The position numbers were made by a program, and so were the translations under genes. 64,000 nucleotides of DNA, from positions 9,135,501 through 9,199,500 of the forward strand of contig NC_059421.1 in NCBI RefSeq assembly GCF_905220565.1, in the 5' to 3' direction. The notes under the pieces were generated by a model. It ran no database searches and was not told the DNA's origin. It saw nothing but the letters and a program-made list of their open reading frames with translations. Shown here one piece after another: positions 1 through 11,504 of the stretch. Positions within the stretch are counted from its first letter, which is position 1. Every line of letters starts with the position of its first letter. This DNA is from Melitaea cinxia. Lineage: Eukaryota > Arthropoda > Insecta > Lepidoptera > Nymphalidae.

Positions 1-419
1 ATCGTTCCACAAGGACTGGTTATATCTGACATTAAAATAATTTTTAAAATCAGCCGAGTTCGAGTTCATTAACAACATTCGGATTACACAAATATTTTCT
101 TTTGTTATATTTGTATAAATATAAATTGTATTGATAAATGAGATATAGTCCAATACGCTGTCAGTTGCTACAAAATTATTATCCTCGAATCGTCTTAGAC
201 GTCTTCAGGTAACTTCGAATTGAACGTAATTTGTATTATTCAAGATGCAAAATTGAATTTACAAATATCTCCTCTATAATTCTCTTTAAGAGAGAATTAT
301 TGCTTAGACCGTTCTGAGGTGCATTGAATATTGAAAGCGGGTAAAGTGGGACCGTACATTGTAGGATGCTTTTTATAAAATTTATGAACATAATTGTGTT
401 TGCTCGCAAACGAAAAAAA

Positions 420-2237
420 AACCGACTTCAATTACATCGAAGAGTAATACAACGTAGATCGACGAAAAAATAGTAATACTTTGTTCGTATTCCATATAAC
501 GCGACATTATAAAATTGTAGAATTATATAATGTTCTACTGTTATTTCTAACATTTTGTTAGCGATTGTAGGCAGAAATTTCATAAAAGGCCCGTCGTCGA
601 TTCGCGCGAAGCGCTGACATCGCTTATTACGGCGGGTTTTTTAGTTGAAGCGGATTTATATTGAATTACGGTTTATGTCTTTTTTATTAAAAATATGTAA
701 TGTTCATGTTTTCACACAGCTCCGATGCACGACTGGAGTTTACCCCTTCAGATCAACTGTCTAAATAGGCACAAAAAGGCTTACTAGTCTAAGAAATATA
801 TTATTACTATATCAAATTGTAAATAAATGAATGCAATAACGCCATCTATCGGAACCTAATTGCGTTATTAGAAAACGTCTGAACGCCATCTCTAACAAGG
901 TCATTCGTTCAGTAGATTTTACTGTTCAATTTTTTCATTCCGGGGCCTTAAATGAAAATCGATTCTTAAGGAGAAAACTCCAAAAACAGTCAAGTAAATA
1001 CGCCATATCAGATGTAGCTCAAAAAGTTCGAGTCAAATCTCAATTATATTTAAATGGGACCACATGACAAGCACCACCTATCGATTAAAAAAAGAATCAT
1101 CGATATCGGTCCACCCAGTAAAATAGTAATGAGGTTAATATAACGTTGGTCGACGTAAAATAGCCAAGTAAATACCCAGTATTAGCGATAACTCAAAAAT
1201 TAAAAGCTCAAATATATTTATAACGAATAAACTGCTACTCTCTACTCTAGTGGAATATTGTAATTTGATCGATAGTGAACGAAGTAATTTCATTACATTT
1301 TGATAGATGGCGTTGTGGCAAAGTATTGAACATGACCACAGTCGTCTTAACATCGTCATGTAAATACGTGTCATCAAAGATTACTCAAAAATTGCTCATT
1401 ATATCTCAATCATATTTAAAACGGACGACATGACAAGTATTAGCTTTTGATTTATACAAAAAAGATCAAAATCAGTGCACCCAGTAAAAAGATATAACGT
1501 ATAATACAACGTAGGGTGACGAAAAAACCGTCAAGTAAATACGCAATATTAGATATAACTCACAAATTACGAATCAAATCTCAATTAAATTTGAATGGGA
1601 CCACGTGACGAATAGTAGCTTTTAATTTATATAAGAAACGTCAAAATCGGTGCACCCAGTAAAAAGTTATGAGGTATAATACAACGTAAGGTGACGAAAA
1701 TAATGTCAAGTAAATACGCGTTATAAAAGATTAATCAAAAAGTAGTTATCAGATCTCGATAAAATTTATATGTGACCACATGATAAACATCAGCTTTCGA
1801 TTAAAGTAAAAATTATCAAAATCGATACACCCAGTAAAAAGTTATTGCCGATTTTCAAGAGTTTCTCTCGATTTCTCTGGGATCCCATCATCAGATCCTG
1901 GTTTCCTTATCATGGTACCAAAATAGGGATATCCCTTTTCCAACAAAAAAAGAATTATCAAAATCGGTACACCCAGTAGAAAGTTATGTGGTATAATACA
2001 ACGTAGGTCGACGAAAAAAGCGTCAAGTAAAAACGCATTATTAGATATAATTCGAAAAGTAGTTGTTAGATCTCAAATAAATTTAAATGGGACCAATCGG
2101 CACACACCACCTTTCGATTAAAACAAAATTTGTCGAAATCGGTCTACCTGGTCAAAAGTTCTGATGTAACATACATAAAAAAAAAAAAAAAAAAATACAG
2201 TCGAATTGAGAACCTCCTCCTTTTTTGGAAGTCGGTT
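420..2237. repeat. Composite CCGACTTCAA inverted-repeat element, about 1.8 kb
   Basis: Starts with aaccgacttcaa and ends with ttggaagtcggtt, near-perfect inverted repeats. Inside, a unit of roughly 170-190 bp (caagtaaatacgc, then aaaatcggtacacccag, then taaaaagttatgaggtat, then aatacaacgtaggtcgacg) recurs at least five times, with cccagtaaaa seen near 1115, 1480, 1650, 1830 and 1970. No transposase frame. It is probably a non-autonomous DNA element enlarged by internal tandem duplication. The superfamily is not determined. Confidence 0.7.
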
Positions 2238-2591
2238 AAAAACTGATTGAAATGTAACGATCTGTTAATATCACATTTCTGGGTTAATGCCTCACGACGT
2301 CACGTCATCACGACTATCATCCGGCGTTTATAATAAAAACCAGAACTGACAGCTCCACGTACCTACTCCCAAGTGGCCTAAAAAGAATGTGAAATTTTTG
2401 TACCAATAGACTTTTCTGGTCTCGTCAACAAAGTTTTCTTATAATTAATCCTATTATAAATGGGAACATGATATCACTGATTGTGCAATTTATAAATGTC
2501 ATATAGCAGTTCAAATTCCTAGGATTTTATAATTATTAAATTTATATAGCTTATTTAGCTACATAGGTATAACAATAACTAGCATTATCCC

Positions 2592-2912
2592 ACGGTTTTG
2601 CCATTCTCCGTGTTGGTTTACGGTTACAGTCATGGATTGTACCTGTTGCGCTGGCGGTTGCGGGTTCGATCCCCGTACATGACAAACATTTGTATTGGCC
2701 ATACGGGTGTTTGCCGTGGTCTGGGTGTTTGTGCAGTCCTTATGGGTCTTCCTACCGCGCCTCGGAGAGCACGTTAAGCCGGTTATTATCATGTATATGT
2801 GATAGCGATCGTTACTCATAGTAGGGAATATATCCGCCAACCCGCATTGGAGCAGTGTAGTGGATTAAGCTCTGATCCTTCTCCTACATGGGAAAAGAGG
2901 CCTATGCTGAAG
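2592..2912 (+). repeat. SINE-B: tRNA-headed SINE, near full length
   Basis: Pol III B-box-like gcgggttcgatccccg at about 2666, then the body cggagagcacgttaagcc, tgatagcgatcgttactcat, agtagggaatatatccgcca, acccgcattggagcag and ending near aaaagaggcctatgc. This is a reference copy for the family named SINE-B here. A full reverse copy lies at 33734-34078. Confidence 0.72.
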
Positions 2913-3245
2913 CGTAGTGTGTTGGTTTCACCGCTCTTTAGGTTGCGATGGCGGAGTGTCCTCTCCACATATTATGTTAACTGCTTTGCCTGGGATTGAA
3001 TTTAGGATGTGCAGGTTTTCCCACTGCCTACACCACCCTTTCGACCTCGCCAGCGGAACCCACAGGAACTACAAGTCGCTACGTGTGTCGCTGGTTCGGT
3101 TGCAGGACCTGACTCGTGTCTTACGGGGATCTGCTCCGAGTACCTTAGTCGCCTCTAATGACTCCCGGTACTTGAGGGAGGCACTATTCTATTCTGCCGA
3201 TGCCCCACGGCAAGATAGACTTACTTTGGAGTCAAATATCCATGT
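2913..3245 (+). repeat. GC-rich unclassified repeat-like block
   Basis: Directly follows a SINE-B copy and is open for 150 codons (2917-3369) but shows no recognisable domain. The phrase cttagtcgcctctaatgact, then cccggtacttgagggagg, resembles the cttagtcgcctcttacgaca and cccacgggaagag phrase of the GATGAT-tail family, so a retroelement origin is more likely than a gene. Confidence 0.4.
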
Positions 3246-4054
3246 TAAAAACGGAAGTTCAGTAGGAGAACGAGAAAAAGAGAAATTATCGTTGGACATC
3301 TTTCTAAAAGTCAGAAATTCCTATAAGAATTTTTTTATAGAAAAATCCGTTAATGAGCGGTCATCTTAGCATTTCAGGTACGGCTACCTTGACATTTTAT
3401 ACAGAATGGGCCTTTGTTATGTGATAAAAGAAAATGAATTTAAAAATGTGTTTGTCATTCGTTTCTGACTATTGCATTATTATTTTTTTATATTAAAAAT
3501 TTTATTTTAATATATAATGGACCGTTATAATATAATTAGAAATGTGTAAAGTATACATACATATCTATTAGTATGTACATAATTATGTGCGAATTTTAAC
3601 ATAAGTAAAATAGTAAAACAAAAAATACATTAGAAGTTTTTTAAAGAAAGAAGTGATTTACTTTGCATTTAGAATTTTCGTAACTCGTCACTCAAATAAC
3701 TCAAATAACTCGTCTCCGGTAATACTAGCCTAATGAAAGAGAGTAGAAACTCCTTCATCATGATTATTTATATAATATTAAATAAACTATTGATCATTTT
3801 GATAGAAATATTAACTTCAGGTTTCCGACTGCGTAAAGTAAACGTCTCCTTTCTGGGTTATAGTATTTCTATGTATAGTAAAATTTTGCAATTTTATCAA
3901 CATAAAGTATTTATTACAATGAAATTATTAGACAAAGCGTATTATTCGGTGAAGGATTACATAGATGATAAAGATGTGTGGACTTATTGACGCTGTATTT
4001 CATGCAACATGTTACTAATTTTCTACTAGAACACAGTTTATATATATTTTCAAA

Positions 4055-4250
4055 AGAGTAACTGCGGAGTTTCTTGCCGATTCTTCTCTGCAGAATCTAC
4101 ATTCCATGTCGGTGGTAGCTTCACTTTTAAAAATAATAATCACTTTTAAAATTTTAATTTGTAAAACGACAATTCGAAAGTGCTTTTAAAGCCTATTTGA
4201 ATAATATTATTTTCATTTGATTGAAATTGAAATTGATTTCAATTAGCGTT
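4055..4250 (+). repeat. LINE 3' end with TTGAAA-type tail
   Basis: ggagtttcttgccgattctt, then ctgcagaatctacattccat, then gtgcttttaaagcctatttg and a ttgattgaaattgaaattga tail. Copies at 37795 and 63325. Confidence 0.62.
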
Positions 4251-4537
4251 ATTCAAAATGGCTGAGACGAATATTTTTCATTTAATACTTTAGCATATAT
4301 TTGGTATAAATTTATTTAACGTTGAAAAACTTTTACAACGGTTATACGAAGCCCAAGGTTTTAATGAGCTGATCTCTCATTAAATGAGTATTTTATACGG
4401 ATTTGAAATAGCATTACAATTTCAAAGTGCTTGATCTAATTATTAACTTGAAATTCTCGTTAATTTGACTATACATGGCTAAAAGTTTTAATTATTTCTT
4501 ATTTATTTTATATGATTATATATATATTAGGTTATAT

Positions 4538-4744
4538 ATATGCTAGCTGACCCCGCAAACGTTGTTTTGCCATATATGTTATTAACCCCTTAACCCCTAT
4601 TATAACTTAGGGGTATGAAAAATAAATGTTGGCCGATATTCAAACCTTCCCGATGTGCGCACAAAATTTCATAAAAATCTGTCCAGCCGTTTCGGAGGAG
4701 TATGGTAACTAACATTATGACACGAGAATTTTATATATAAGATA
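4538..4744 (+). repeat. CCCGCAAACG-type repeat
   Basis: ctagctgaccccgcaaacgt, then tataacttaggggtatgaaa, then gccgtttcggaggagtatgg and gagaattttatatataagat. About 205 bp with fixed ends, and the best copy of this family. Confidence 0.7.
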
Positions 4745-4759
4745 TATCGTTACATAATT

Positions 4760-4930
4760 GATTAGTCCGTTGGCGCGTTGGTTGTGGCCTTGCTTTCTGC
4801 GCTTCTGTCTATGTATGTATAATTACCAAAAAAAATAATTAAAATAATGTAGGTGTATCAGTTATCTGTCACCTATAACACAAGCACTAAGTTGCTATCC
4901 ATAGGAACAAACGACAGAGAGAGGGTTAAA
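4760..4930 (+). repeat. SINE-I: tRNA-related SINE, promoter degraded
   Basis: gtccgttggcgcgttggttg, then ctgtcacctataacacaagc, then actaagttgctatccatagg. Related copies lie at 12300, 13186, 24110 and 49580. Confidence 0.6.
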
Positions 4931-5052
4931 AATATGTAAAAATAATATTTGTTATTTACTTAAGAGGACTAAGAATACCAGAATTTGCATTATGTGATAG
5001 ATTAAGTACATATCGGGTTGCTAAGTTGTTAAGTAAGTTATAAGTTTTACTT

Positions 5053-5212
5053 TATTGGGTCTCCCCACCGTATCTCGGAGAGCACGTTAAGCCGTCGGTC
5101 CTGGTTGTTATCGTGTACACCTGATAGCGATCGTTACTCATAGTCCTTCTCCTACATGGAGAAAGAGGCCTATACCCAGCAGTGGGATATTACAGGCCGA
5201 AGCGTAAGTTTT
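5053..5212 (+). repeat. SINE-B 3' part, 5'-truncated with internal deletion
   Basis: Begins at gtctccccaccgtatctcgg, lacks the segment between gttactcatag and tccttctcctacatgg, and ends tgggatattacaggccgaag. Confidence 0.7.
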
Positions 5213-5888
5213 ATTCTCGTATGGTTATAGTAGTATTGAGAAAATATTGATTTACAAATGTCAATGAAAAGGTTTCTCACGTAGGGCTCCTTAAATTTTA
5301 ATATTTTTCATCTAATCCTCAACACTTCACATCATCATCTATAGAAATTCTCGCTTGACTTATGGATTGAAGGTGAGATACAAAAGACAGTTTATTTTTT
5401 AATATGAGAAGTGAAAAATATATTGTCCTTTGATAGTTGGACTAAGGATTCTTAATAGAATAATAGGGTTCTATTACCTTCTCTGGTTACGGAACCGTCG
5501 TAAAAATTTATAATAAAAAGGGAAATATTTGAGTTGGAATCCTTCAAAGATATTAAGAAACGTGATCTTAAATGGAAGAATTAAAAGACTTTTAAAGTAT
5601 GAATAAAGAAAACTGTGAAATATAACTTAATAGTATCAAGTTTCGCTCTGGAGTTATGTTCACAATACTTTTTTAGTAAAAGTCCGAAAGATCTTTCTTT
5701 AAATCTTCTTTTAATTTTTCATTTAGTCAAAGTTGTGAGCTTTTAAAAGTAAAACATCCATTCTGAATAAAAGAGGTTTTAATACAAGTATACTTTCTTA
5801 TGTGTTAATATATATGCTGGCCTGACAATCTTACTAACAGATATGCAAAGCATTGCTTTTAATAATGCAATAAAAGTAAAAATAAAAT

Positions 5889-5891
<3 letters not shown>

Positions 5892-5937
<46 letters not shown>
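5892..5937. repeat. (AT)n microsatellite
   Basis: 46 bp of uninterrupted AT dinucleotides. Confidence 0.95.
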
Positions 5938-5939
<2 letters not shown>

Positions 5940-6784
5940 TAGACTTATTGAACATCATATAACTATAATAGTGTTAAATTTTTTGCAAAAATACCATATT
6001 ATGTGACAATGGCTGTCACAAAAATTGACTATTTCGCGGTGAGTGACGTAGATGTAAGCGGTATCGATCTACTTATGTGACAAATATTTGTATAACCCCA
6101 TATAGGTTTTTCTTATGTTCTGGGTATTTGTATTAGTTTGTTATACTCGAACCAGGGTTTTTGTGAATGTGAGGCGTTTATATATTTAGCGAATGAGTTA
6201 TTTAATGGAAGAAGTAATAATATTATCTTAGATATCCCCATCGCATTTTTATTGAAAGAATAGTAATGTTCACGTAGTAAAATATAAAGTAGAATTAATA
6301 CAATATAAAAATATAAATTATAAAAAGAATTCAAAATACAAATTCCTAACATCTATCAAAAAATATTTTTTATAAAAAATACAAAACGTAAAAAGTTTGT
6401 ATATGTGTGGCTATGCCAAACTTATTTACATATAAGTATGAATTGCCTTTTTAGTTTATAAGATATTCAACGTTTGAAGTAATGATAAAATCTTTTCCAT
6501 CGATTTTTTATCAAAGAATAAAATCAAAAACAATGTTCACGTATCAAAATTTACTATCGAATGAATATAATGTAAAAATATAAAAACATAAAATGATATT
6601 GAATTATTATTCTGGTATAAAAAGTTTGTATATGTGTTGATACCCCACACCTTAATCACTCCTGTGTGTATGTAAAAAAAATTGCCTTTATCTGTGCTTT
6701 TGTATTTATGAAATATTGGAAGCCATTAATTTGAACGAATGAATAAATTTATATAATAACGTAACATGAAGTTAAGTTACTTAC

Positions 6785-6943
6785 TTGATGTGCTGTATGA
6801 AGATGGCGTGATGGGTAGGCCGTCTTTTGTCCAGGTGTAGGTGATGCTTTGAGGGTTACCATCAGCTCGAAGCATGATCACCAGCGGTTCGTTTTCGACT
6901 CCCACCGTTGTGTACGGCGTTGCTTCATCGAATATTGGTGCAT
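6785..6943 (-). CDS. sns: Nephrin-family receptor exon i: first half of a fifth Ig domain lacking the first Ig cysteine
   Basis: The last exon seen before the transcript leaves the window; 159 bp, acceptor TTTTTTATATAG, donor GTAAGT, both ends phase 1. It encodes APIFDEATPYTTVGVENEPL, then VIMLRADGNPQSITYTWTKD, then GLPITPSSYSTS. The core tryptophan is present (YTW), but the residue aligned with the first Ig cysteine is methionine (VIMLRADGNP, against LSCISTGGNP in exon e). Fly Sns also lacks a cysteine here as recalled, so the missing disulfide is probably ancestral. I found no convincing partner exon with the Y.C signature in 1-6784. Confidence 0.86.
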
Positions 6944-7257
6944 CTATATAAAAAAGAAAATCCTTCGGATAAATGTTGCTATATTTACTAAGTAAATTAC
7001 AATTTATTCTAAGACTACTGGAGCGATTTTAATAATTCTTTCACTATTATAAAACTAAACTATTCATAAATATATTGGTCATAAATAGGTAGGCTATAAA
7101 ATAATACACTGTGACTTATAGCAGTTGTACAGACACTAAGCGTGTACAGCGGTAAAATTAATGTACGACTTAAGCGATGTAAGGTGCTGAAGATTGTCTT
7201 CCATATGTGATACATATATACATATGCATACAAGTAAATTCTATTTTATACACACAT

Positions 7258-7474
7258 ACATATTACTAGCTGAACCCCGCAAACGTTGCTTTGCCATATA
7301 TGTTATAAATCTTCGTAATCCCTCACCCCTATAAGTTAGGGGTATGAAAAAGAGATGTTGGCCGATTCTCAGACGTACCCGATGTGCACACAAAATTTCA
7401 TAAAAATCGGTCCAGCCTGTTCGGAGGAGTATGTTCTAACATTGGGACACGAAAATTTTATATATAAGATATAT
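7258..7474 (+). repeat. CCCGCAAACG-type repeat
   Basis: actagctgaaccccgcaaac to tttatatataagatatatt. The short minus-strand open frame here is not a gene. Confidence 0.68.
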
Positions 7475-7913
7475 TGATTACTGTTGATCTCATACGACCT
7501 CGAAGAGTAGCTATCTCTTTGTAATGTTACATTATAATGATAAGAGGCCATTTTGTTTTAAAATTATAACTACTTCACTCTCACGGAGGCTTATAAACAT
7601 TTTAATAAAACTTCGCACTTTCTTCAACAACTCCTCAATTAAAAAGCCACTAGAAAACTTCATGATTCAATAAAATAAATATGAAAAATTAAAACGTCGT
7701 TCATAAAACTAGCGTCATTACACTCGAAGCATAAAAAAGAACCATCACGCTAAGAACTAACAATGCACCGACAACTGCGAAGGAGATTAGCTTACAAAGG
7801 ACTTTTAACACGATATTACTTTGGCTTGGATGAAATTCACTGCGATATTCTTACAATATTAATAAACGATTATATAATGCGAATCTTTATATAAATACTT
7901 TCCTACATAAATG

Positions 7914-7988
7914 TAATGTGTGTGCGTGCATGAGTGCGTGCGTGTATATGTGCGTGCGTGTGTGTGTGTGTGTGTGTGTGTTTGTGAT

Positions 7989-8028
<40 letters not shown>
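7914..8028. repeat. (GT)n microsatellite, imperfect
   Basis: Mixed tgcg and tgtg units becoming pure GT, interrupted by tttgtgatgt. The 74-codon cysteine-valine open frame over it is meaningless. Confidence 0.95.
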
Positions 8029-8102
8029 ATTTACTTATAAGGGATGGTACACAGCACAGAAAAAAATATACAAAAAATATTTTTTGCAGGCAAACGAAGA
8101 AA

Positions 8103-8507
8103 AACCGACTTCAATTATATCGACAAGTAATACAACGTAGGTAGACAAAAAAAAAAATGTCAAGTAAAGACGCATTATCAAAGATTACTCCAAAAGTTGT
8201 AATCAGATCTCGATGAAATTTAAATATGACCACATAATAAACATCGGCTTTCGATTAAATTAAAAATCATCAAAATCGGTACACCTAATAAAAAGTTATG
8301 CGGATTTTCGAGAGTTTCCCTCGATTTCTCTGGGATTCCATCATCAGATCCTAGTTTCCTTATCATGGTACCAAACTAGGGATATCTCCTTTCCAACAAA
8401 AGAAGAATTATCGAAATCGGTCCATAAACGACGGAGTTATCCTCGAACATACATTAAAAAAAAATACGGTCGAATTGAGTAACCTCCTCCTTTTTTTGAA
8501 GTCGGTT
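8103..8507. repeat. CCGACTTCAA inverted-repeat element, complete 405-bp copy
   Basis: Perfect 12-bp inverted repeats, aaccgacttcaa at 8103-8114 and ttgaagtcggtt at 8496-8507, enclose one internal unit plus the block tttctctgggattccatc. A cgaattgagtaacctcctcc subterminal block sits at the right end. Other copies share a further caaacgaa block just outside the left repeat, so the true end may lie a few bases upstream. Confidence 0.72.
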
Positions 8508-8768
8508 AACAAGAATGAAATATAATCAAAAAGACCAAGCCAATTACGACCATCCATTTGTAATTTGTACAGTAGCGACTATCAAACTTATTCCATTCTT
8601 AAAAGAAACCTTTTATACAAAGATTCTGAAAGGCTATTTATTTTTAATTTACATCATCGTTTTTTTTAAAATTAATTTGTACTTTCATAACTTAATTAAA
8701 AATAAGCCTAAAAAAATCTCAAGATAAACGTTTCATAATACACAAACGATGTAAAAAAAGAGGCTTAC

Positions 8769-8933
8769 AAAGGACTTTCAGCGTTAAAGCGTCGTGTACA
8801 CTCCGCTGCAGCGCTTCATTCGTCGCTTGACAAGTGTATACAGCGTTGTTTAGGTCCTTGGTGATGTTCAATTTTAGTTCTATAGTGGACACTGTACCGC
8901 CGTGTAGGCCTTTTTTGAGCTGCATCGGAAGAC
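8769..8933 (-). CDS. sns: Nephrin-family receptor exon h: second half of the fourth Ig domain
   Basis: A 165-bp exon whose acceptor follows a pure pyrimidine tract (TTTTTTTTCCACAG) and whose donor is GTAAGC. Both ends are phase 1, and the split codon G|GT gives Gly. The translation is LPMQLKKGLHGGTVSTIELK, then LNITKDLNNAVYTCQATNEA, then LQRSVHDALTLKVL. VYTCQATNEALQRS carries the Ig F-strand tyrosine and second cysteine, and NIT is a sequon. The next codon, T|AT, gives Tyr and leads into the next domain. Confidence 0.9.
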
Positions 8934-10061
8934 CTGTGGAAAAAAAATGGTTTTAATACTTTATAAAGCTTGAAATGGTAACTAAGTTGATCATCATCAT
9001 CATCATCATCATTCCAGCCTATTGCAGTCCACTGCTGGACATAGGCCTTAAGTTAGGACAAGTTCACGCCAAAAATGCGTGAACTCATGTGTGTTGCCTA
9101 TAGTCACCACGCTGGGCAGGCGGGTTGGTGACCGCAGGACTGGCTTTGTCGCACCGAAGACGCTGCGGTCTTCGGTCTGTGTGTTTCAAAGCCAGCAGTT
9201 AGATGGTTATCCCGCCATCGGTCGGTTTCTTAAGTTCCAAGGTGGTAGTGGAACTGTGAACCCTTAGTCGCCTCTTACGACACCCACGGGAAGAGACGGG
9301 GTGAACTAAATTGAGTAAAGTACTAATTACTTTGAAGACTTTTAGAAAAACTTAATTATAATACCTTTTAAAGCCTACAGGTGGTAACCTAATTGAGTTA
9401 AGTACTAAGTAACGAATTGTTATTAACGAATAGAATTGACGAAAATAATAAAAATATAGTAACAATAATTGCTGATAGATTTATAAGTACTATAATTACA
9501 TTCTAAGGATCTCCAATTTCAGTTGATAAGGTTTATCTCGAGATTAAGTAGCTGATAAATTTTATCTATAACTCATATATTTTATTTTTGGGTTCACAAA
9601 CAACGAATAAAAATATAATAGTGTTGGATAGCAAAAAAGAAAACATGTCAGCAACTTTCATCTGTTGGATATCTGCCATTAAATATCAGATAACGTTGAC
9701 GCTTAGGGGCTGTTTCACTAGTTGCGGATATAGTTTAACCAGCATATTAGTTACGAATAGACTTATTTCGCAAAAGAATATAAATATATAATTTCTAGAT
9801 TCAACATGGCGAATAGAAATGTTTCGTAAATAAGAATAATATATCATAATCCTTTATCTGCTGGATACCGTCATCCGTCAAATAGCGTTACCCACAACTG
9901 GCGAATTAACTCTGTAGAATAGTATTAAAATTTTATTTATTGACTATTAAAATGGCAACCTTTTAGATTAATCTCTTTGAACGGCAGAAAGAGAAAAACA
10001 CAGAAAAATAATATAATTATTTATTCAGTACGTTAGTAGTTAGTAGTAAACAAAACATTAC
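8934..10061 (-). other. 1.1-kb intron between exons h and g
   Basis: Contains one GATGAT-tail element (8986-9307). The stretch 9310-10060 is AT-rich without recognisable content. Confidence 0.8.
8986..9307 (-). repeat. GATGAT-tail retroelement 3' end, near-complete copy
   Basis: Read on the minus strand the family runs tcttcccgtgggtgtcgtaa, then aagccagcagt-type sequence, then aggcctatgtccagcagtgg and ends in a (GATGAT)n run, here at 8989-9012 as ATCATC. The self-repeating tail and fixed 3' end fit a non-LTR element. Confidence 0.7.
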
Positions 10062-10199
10062 CTTGTACAGGAATACCATCTCTCCACCAAGACAGTGTCG
10101 CTGGGGGGTTACTCGAGGCCGCGTCACAGTATAGTGTAGCTTCGATTCCGGGCTTGAGCTCTTCCGGTTCAGCTCTCACTTTCACTGCTTCCGGTGCAA
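10062..10199 (-). CDS. sns: Nephrin-family receptor exon g: first half of a fourth Ig domain
   Basis: A 138-bp exon with acceptor TTCCATTAG and donor GTAATG, the weakest donor of the set. Both ends are phase 1, and T|TT gives Phe at the domain junction (VHF-APEAVKV). The translation is APEAVKVRAEPEELKPGIEA, then TLYCDAASSNPPATLSWWRD, then GIPVQ. The first cysteine is in LYCDA and the tryptophan in LSWW. EPEELKPG and SSNPPATLSWW.DGIP are the recognisable family blocks. Confidence 0.89.
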
Positions 10200-10289
10200 C
10201 TAATGGAACATCCGGTAAGATATATTATTACATTCGAATCAGTTGAACAAGTATATATACATACAATGAGGTACTATCTTCACTAATAT

Positions 10290-10477
10290 TAGCGACCCGC
10301 CTTGGCTCCGCAATGCAAAAACTATCAGTGTCCTCTACTATATTATGCACTTATTATACATATAAACATTCCTCTGGATTCACTTTATTTACTAAAGAAA
10401 ACCGCATCAAAATCCTTTGCGTAGTTTTAAAGATCTAAGCATATAGACAACGGGAAGCGACTTTGTTTTAAACTATG
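10290..10477 (+). repeat. GCGACCCGCC-type repeat
   Basis: ttagcgacccgccttggctc, then aaccgcatcaaaatcctttg, then acgggaagcgactttgtttt. Also present at 13645 and 48659. Confidence 0.68.
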
Positions 10478-10493
10478 GAATGATTATACAGCT

Positions 10494-10646
10494 GAAGATT
10501 TTGTTCGTTTGAATGCGCTCAGGAAGTTTTTTCAATACTGCTTCGAATTGAAAAATTATTTCGTGTTGGATAGTCCAGTTACCGAAGGAAGGGTATAGGC
10601 TATTTCCTCAAATCAATGCGAATAAAATCGCGTGGCACAGCTAGTA
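10494..10646 (+). repeat. Type-G repeat (ends in GGCACAGCTAGTAT)
   Basis: ttgttcgtttgaatgcgctc, then cgtgttggatagtccagtta, then cgtggcacagctagtat. Other copies lie at 18815, 20755, 32415 and, reversed, 54462. Confidence 0.6.
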
Positions 10647-10828
10647 TATAGATAAATGTATAATATTTATATACACTGAGTAAGGTATTTCAACGTGGTT
10701 AGCAATACAGTACTGGATTTACTTGAAACATGAACTTTTTAATTTAAAATACACATAAAGTAGCCAATTCCTAAGGTAGTCGCCCTAATAATATATAAAA
10801 TAATACTTTAGGTAACAGCCCGTTGATA

Positions 10829-10830
<2 letters not shown>

Positions 10831-10877
<47 letters not shown>
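10831..10877. repeat. (AT)n microsatellite
   Basis: 47 bp of uninterrupted TA dinucleotides. Confidence 0.95.
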
Positions 10878-10881
<4 letters not shown>

Positions 10882-11224
10882 ATAATATACACATAAACAT
10901 ACATATATTACGTCCAGACTCGAGGTGGGAATCGCAAGCAGAAGCTATGGGAAGCAGGATCGCTGTAAACTGCATCTACGAAATAGTCATACAGCTACAT
11001 ACTAGCTTAGAGATGGTATGGAATGTGTGTGACGTGATATTTAATTTAATGCCACTTTCAATATTCTTGTATAACAGAATAAAAATTGTCTGTTATTGCC
11101 TAGAACTTTTTTAATTATACCAAGAATTCACTAATTGCAGACCCGTGTCAACAGATACAATTTTAATTCGGAATTCCCGAATCGGAACTCGACGGGTGAA
11201 GCCACAATACCTTACATATTATAA

Positions 11225-11476
11225 AAAAAATCGACATCAAGTTACATCGACAGTAGTATAACGTAGGTAGTTGAAGAAATAATCAATTAAATGTGCATTA
11301 TTGGAGCTAACTCAAATGTATTTGTCAGATCTCGATCAAGTTTAAATAGAACCACACAACAGCCAGATTTCGATTAAAAAAGAATCATCAAAATCGGTCC
11401 AGCCAGTAAAAAGTTATGAGAGTACAGAAAAAATTCACTCGAATTGAGATATACTCATTTTTTGAAGTTCGCTAAC
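11225..11476. repeat. CCGACTTCAA-family element, diverged
   Basis: Degenerate ends (atcgacatcaa and ttgaagttcgcta) flank one internal unit (atcaaaatcggtccagccag, then taaaaagttatgag). Confidence 0.6.
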
Positions 11477-11504
11477 CTATAAGTATTTTCTTATTACTCG
11501 TTGT

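Larger units (their letters stand above)
1..6784 (-). other. Partial intron downstream of exon i
   Basis: The transcript continues off the left edge. The listed repeats cover about half. The stretches 1-415, 3370-4050, 5215-5890 and 5940-6784 are AT-rich without exon signatures that I could confirm. At 6076-6140 a short match to the SINE-B internal region (tgacaaatatttgtat) is visible. Confidence 0.5.
6944..8768 (-). other. 1.8-kb intron between exons i and h
   Basis: Contains a CCCGCAAACG-type repeat, a GT microsatellite and a complete 405-bp CCGACTTCAA inverted-repeat element. The remainder (7475-7910, 8515-8768) shows nothing assignable. Confidence 0.8.

Noticed and set aside
7056..7090. 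Possible further exons among short AT-rich frames in 1-6784
   Set aside because: No Ig Y-x-C signature with splice sites of the right phase (phase 1 acceptor) was found by eye.
7920..8144. 74-codon open frame of Cys-Val repeats
   Set aside because: It is a translation of the GT microsatellite running into an inverted-repeat element.
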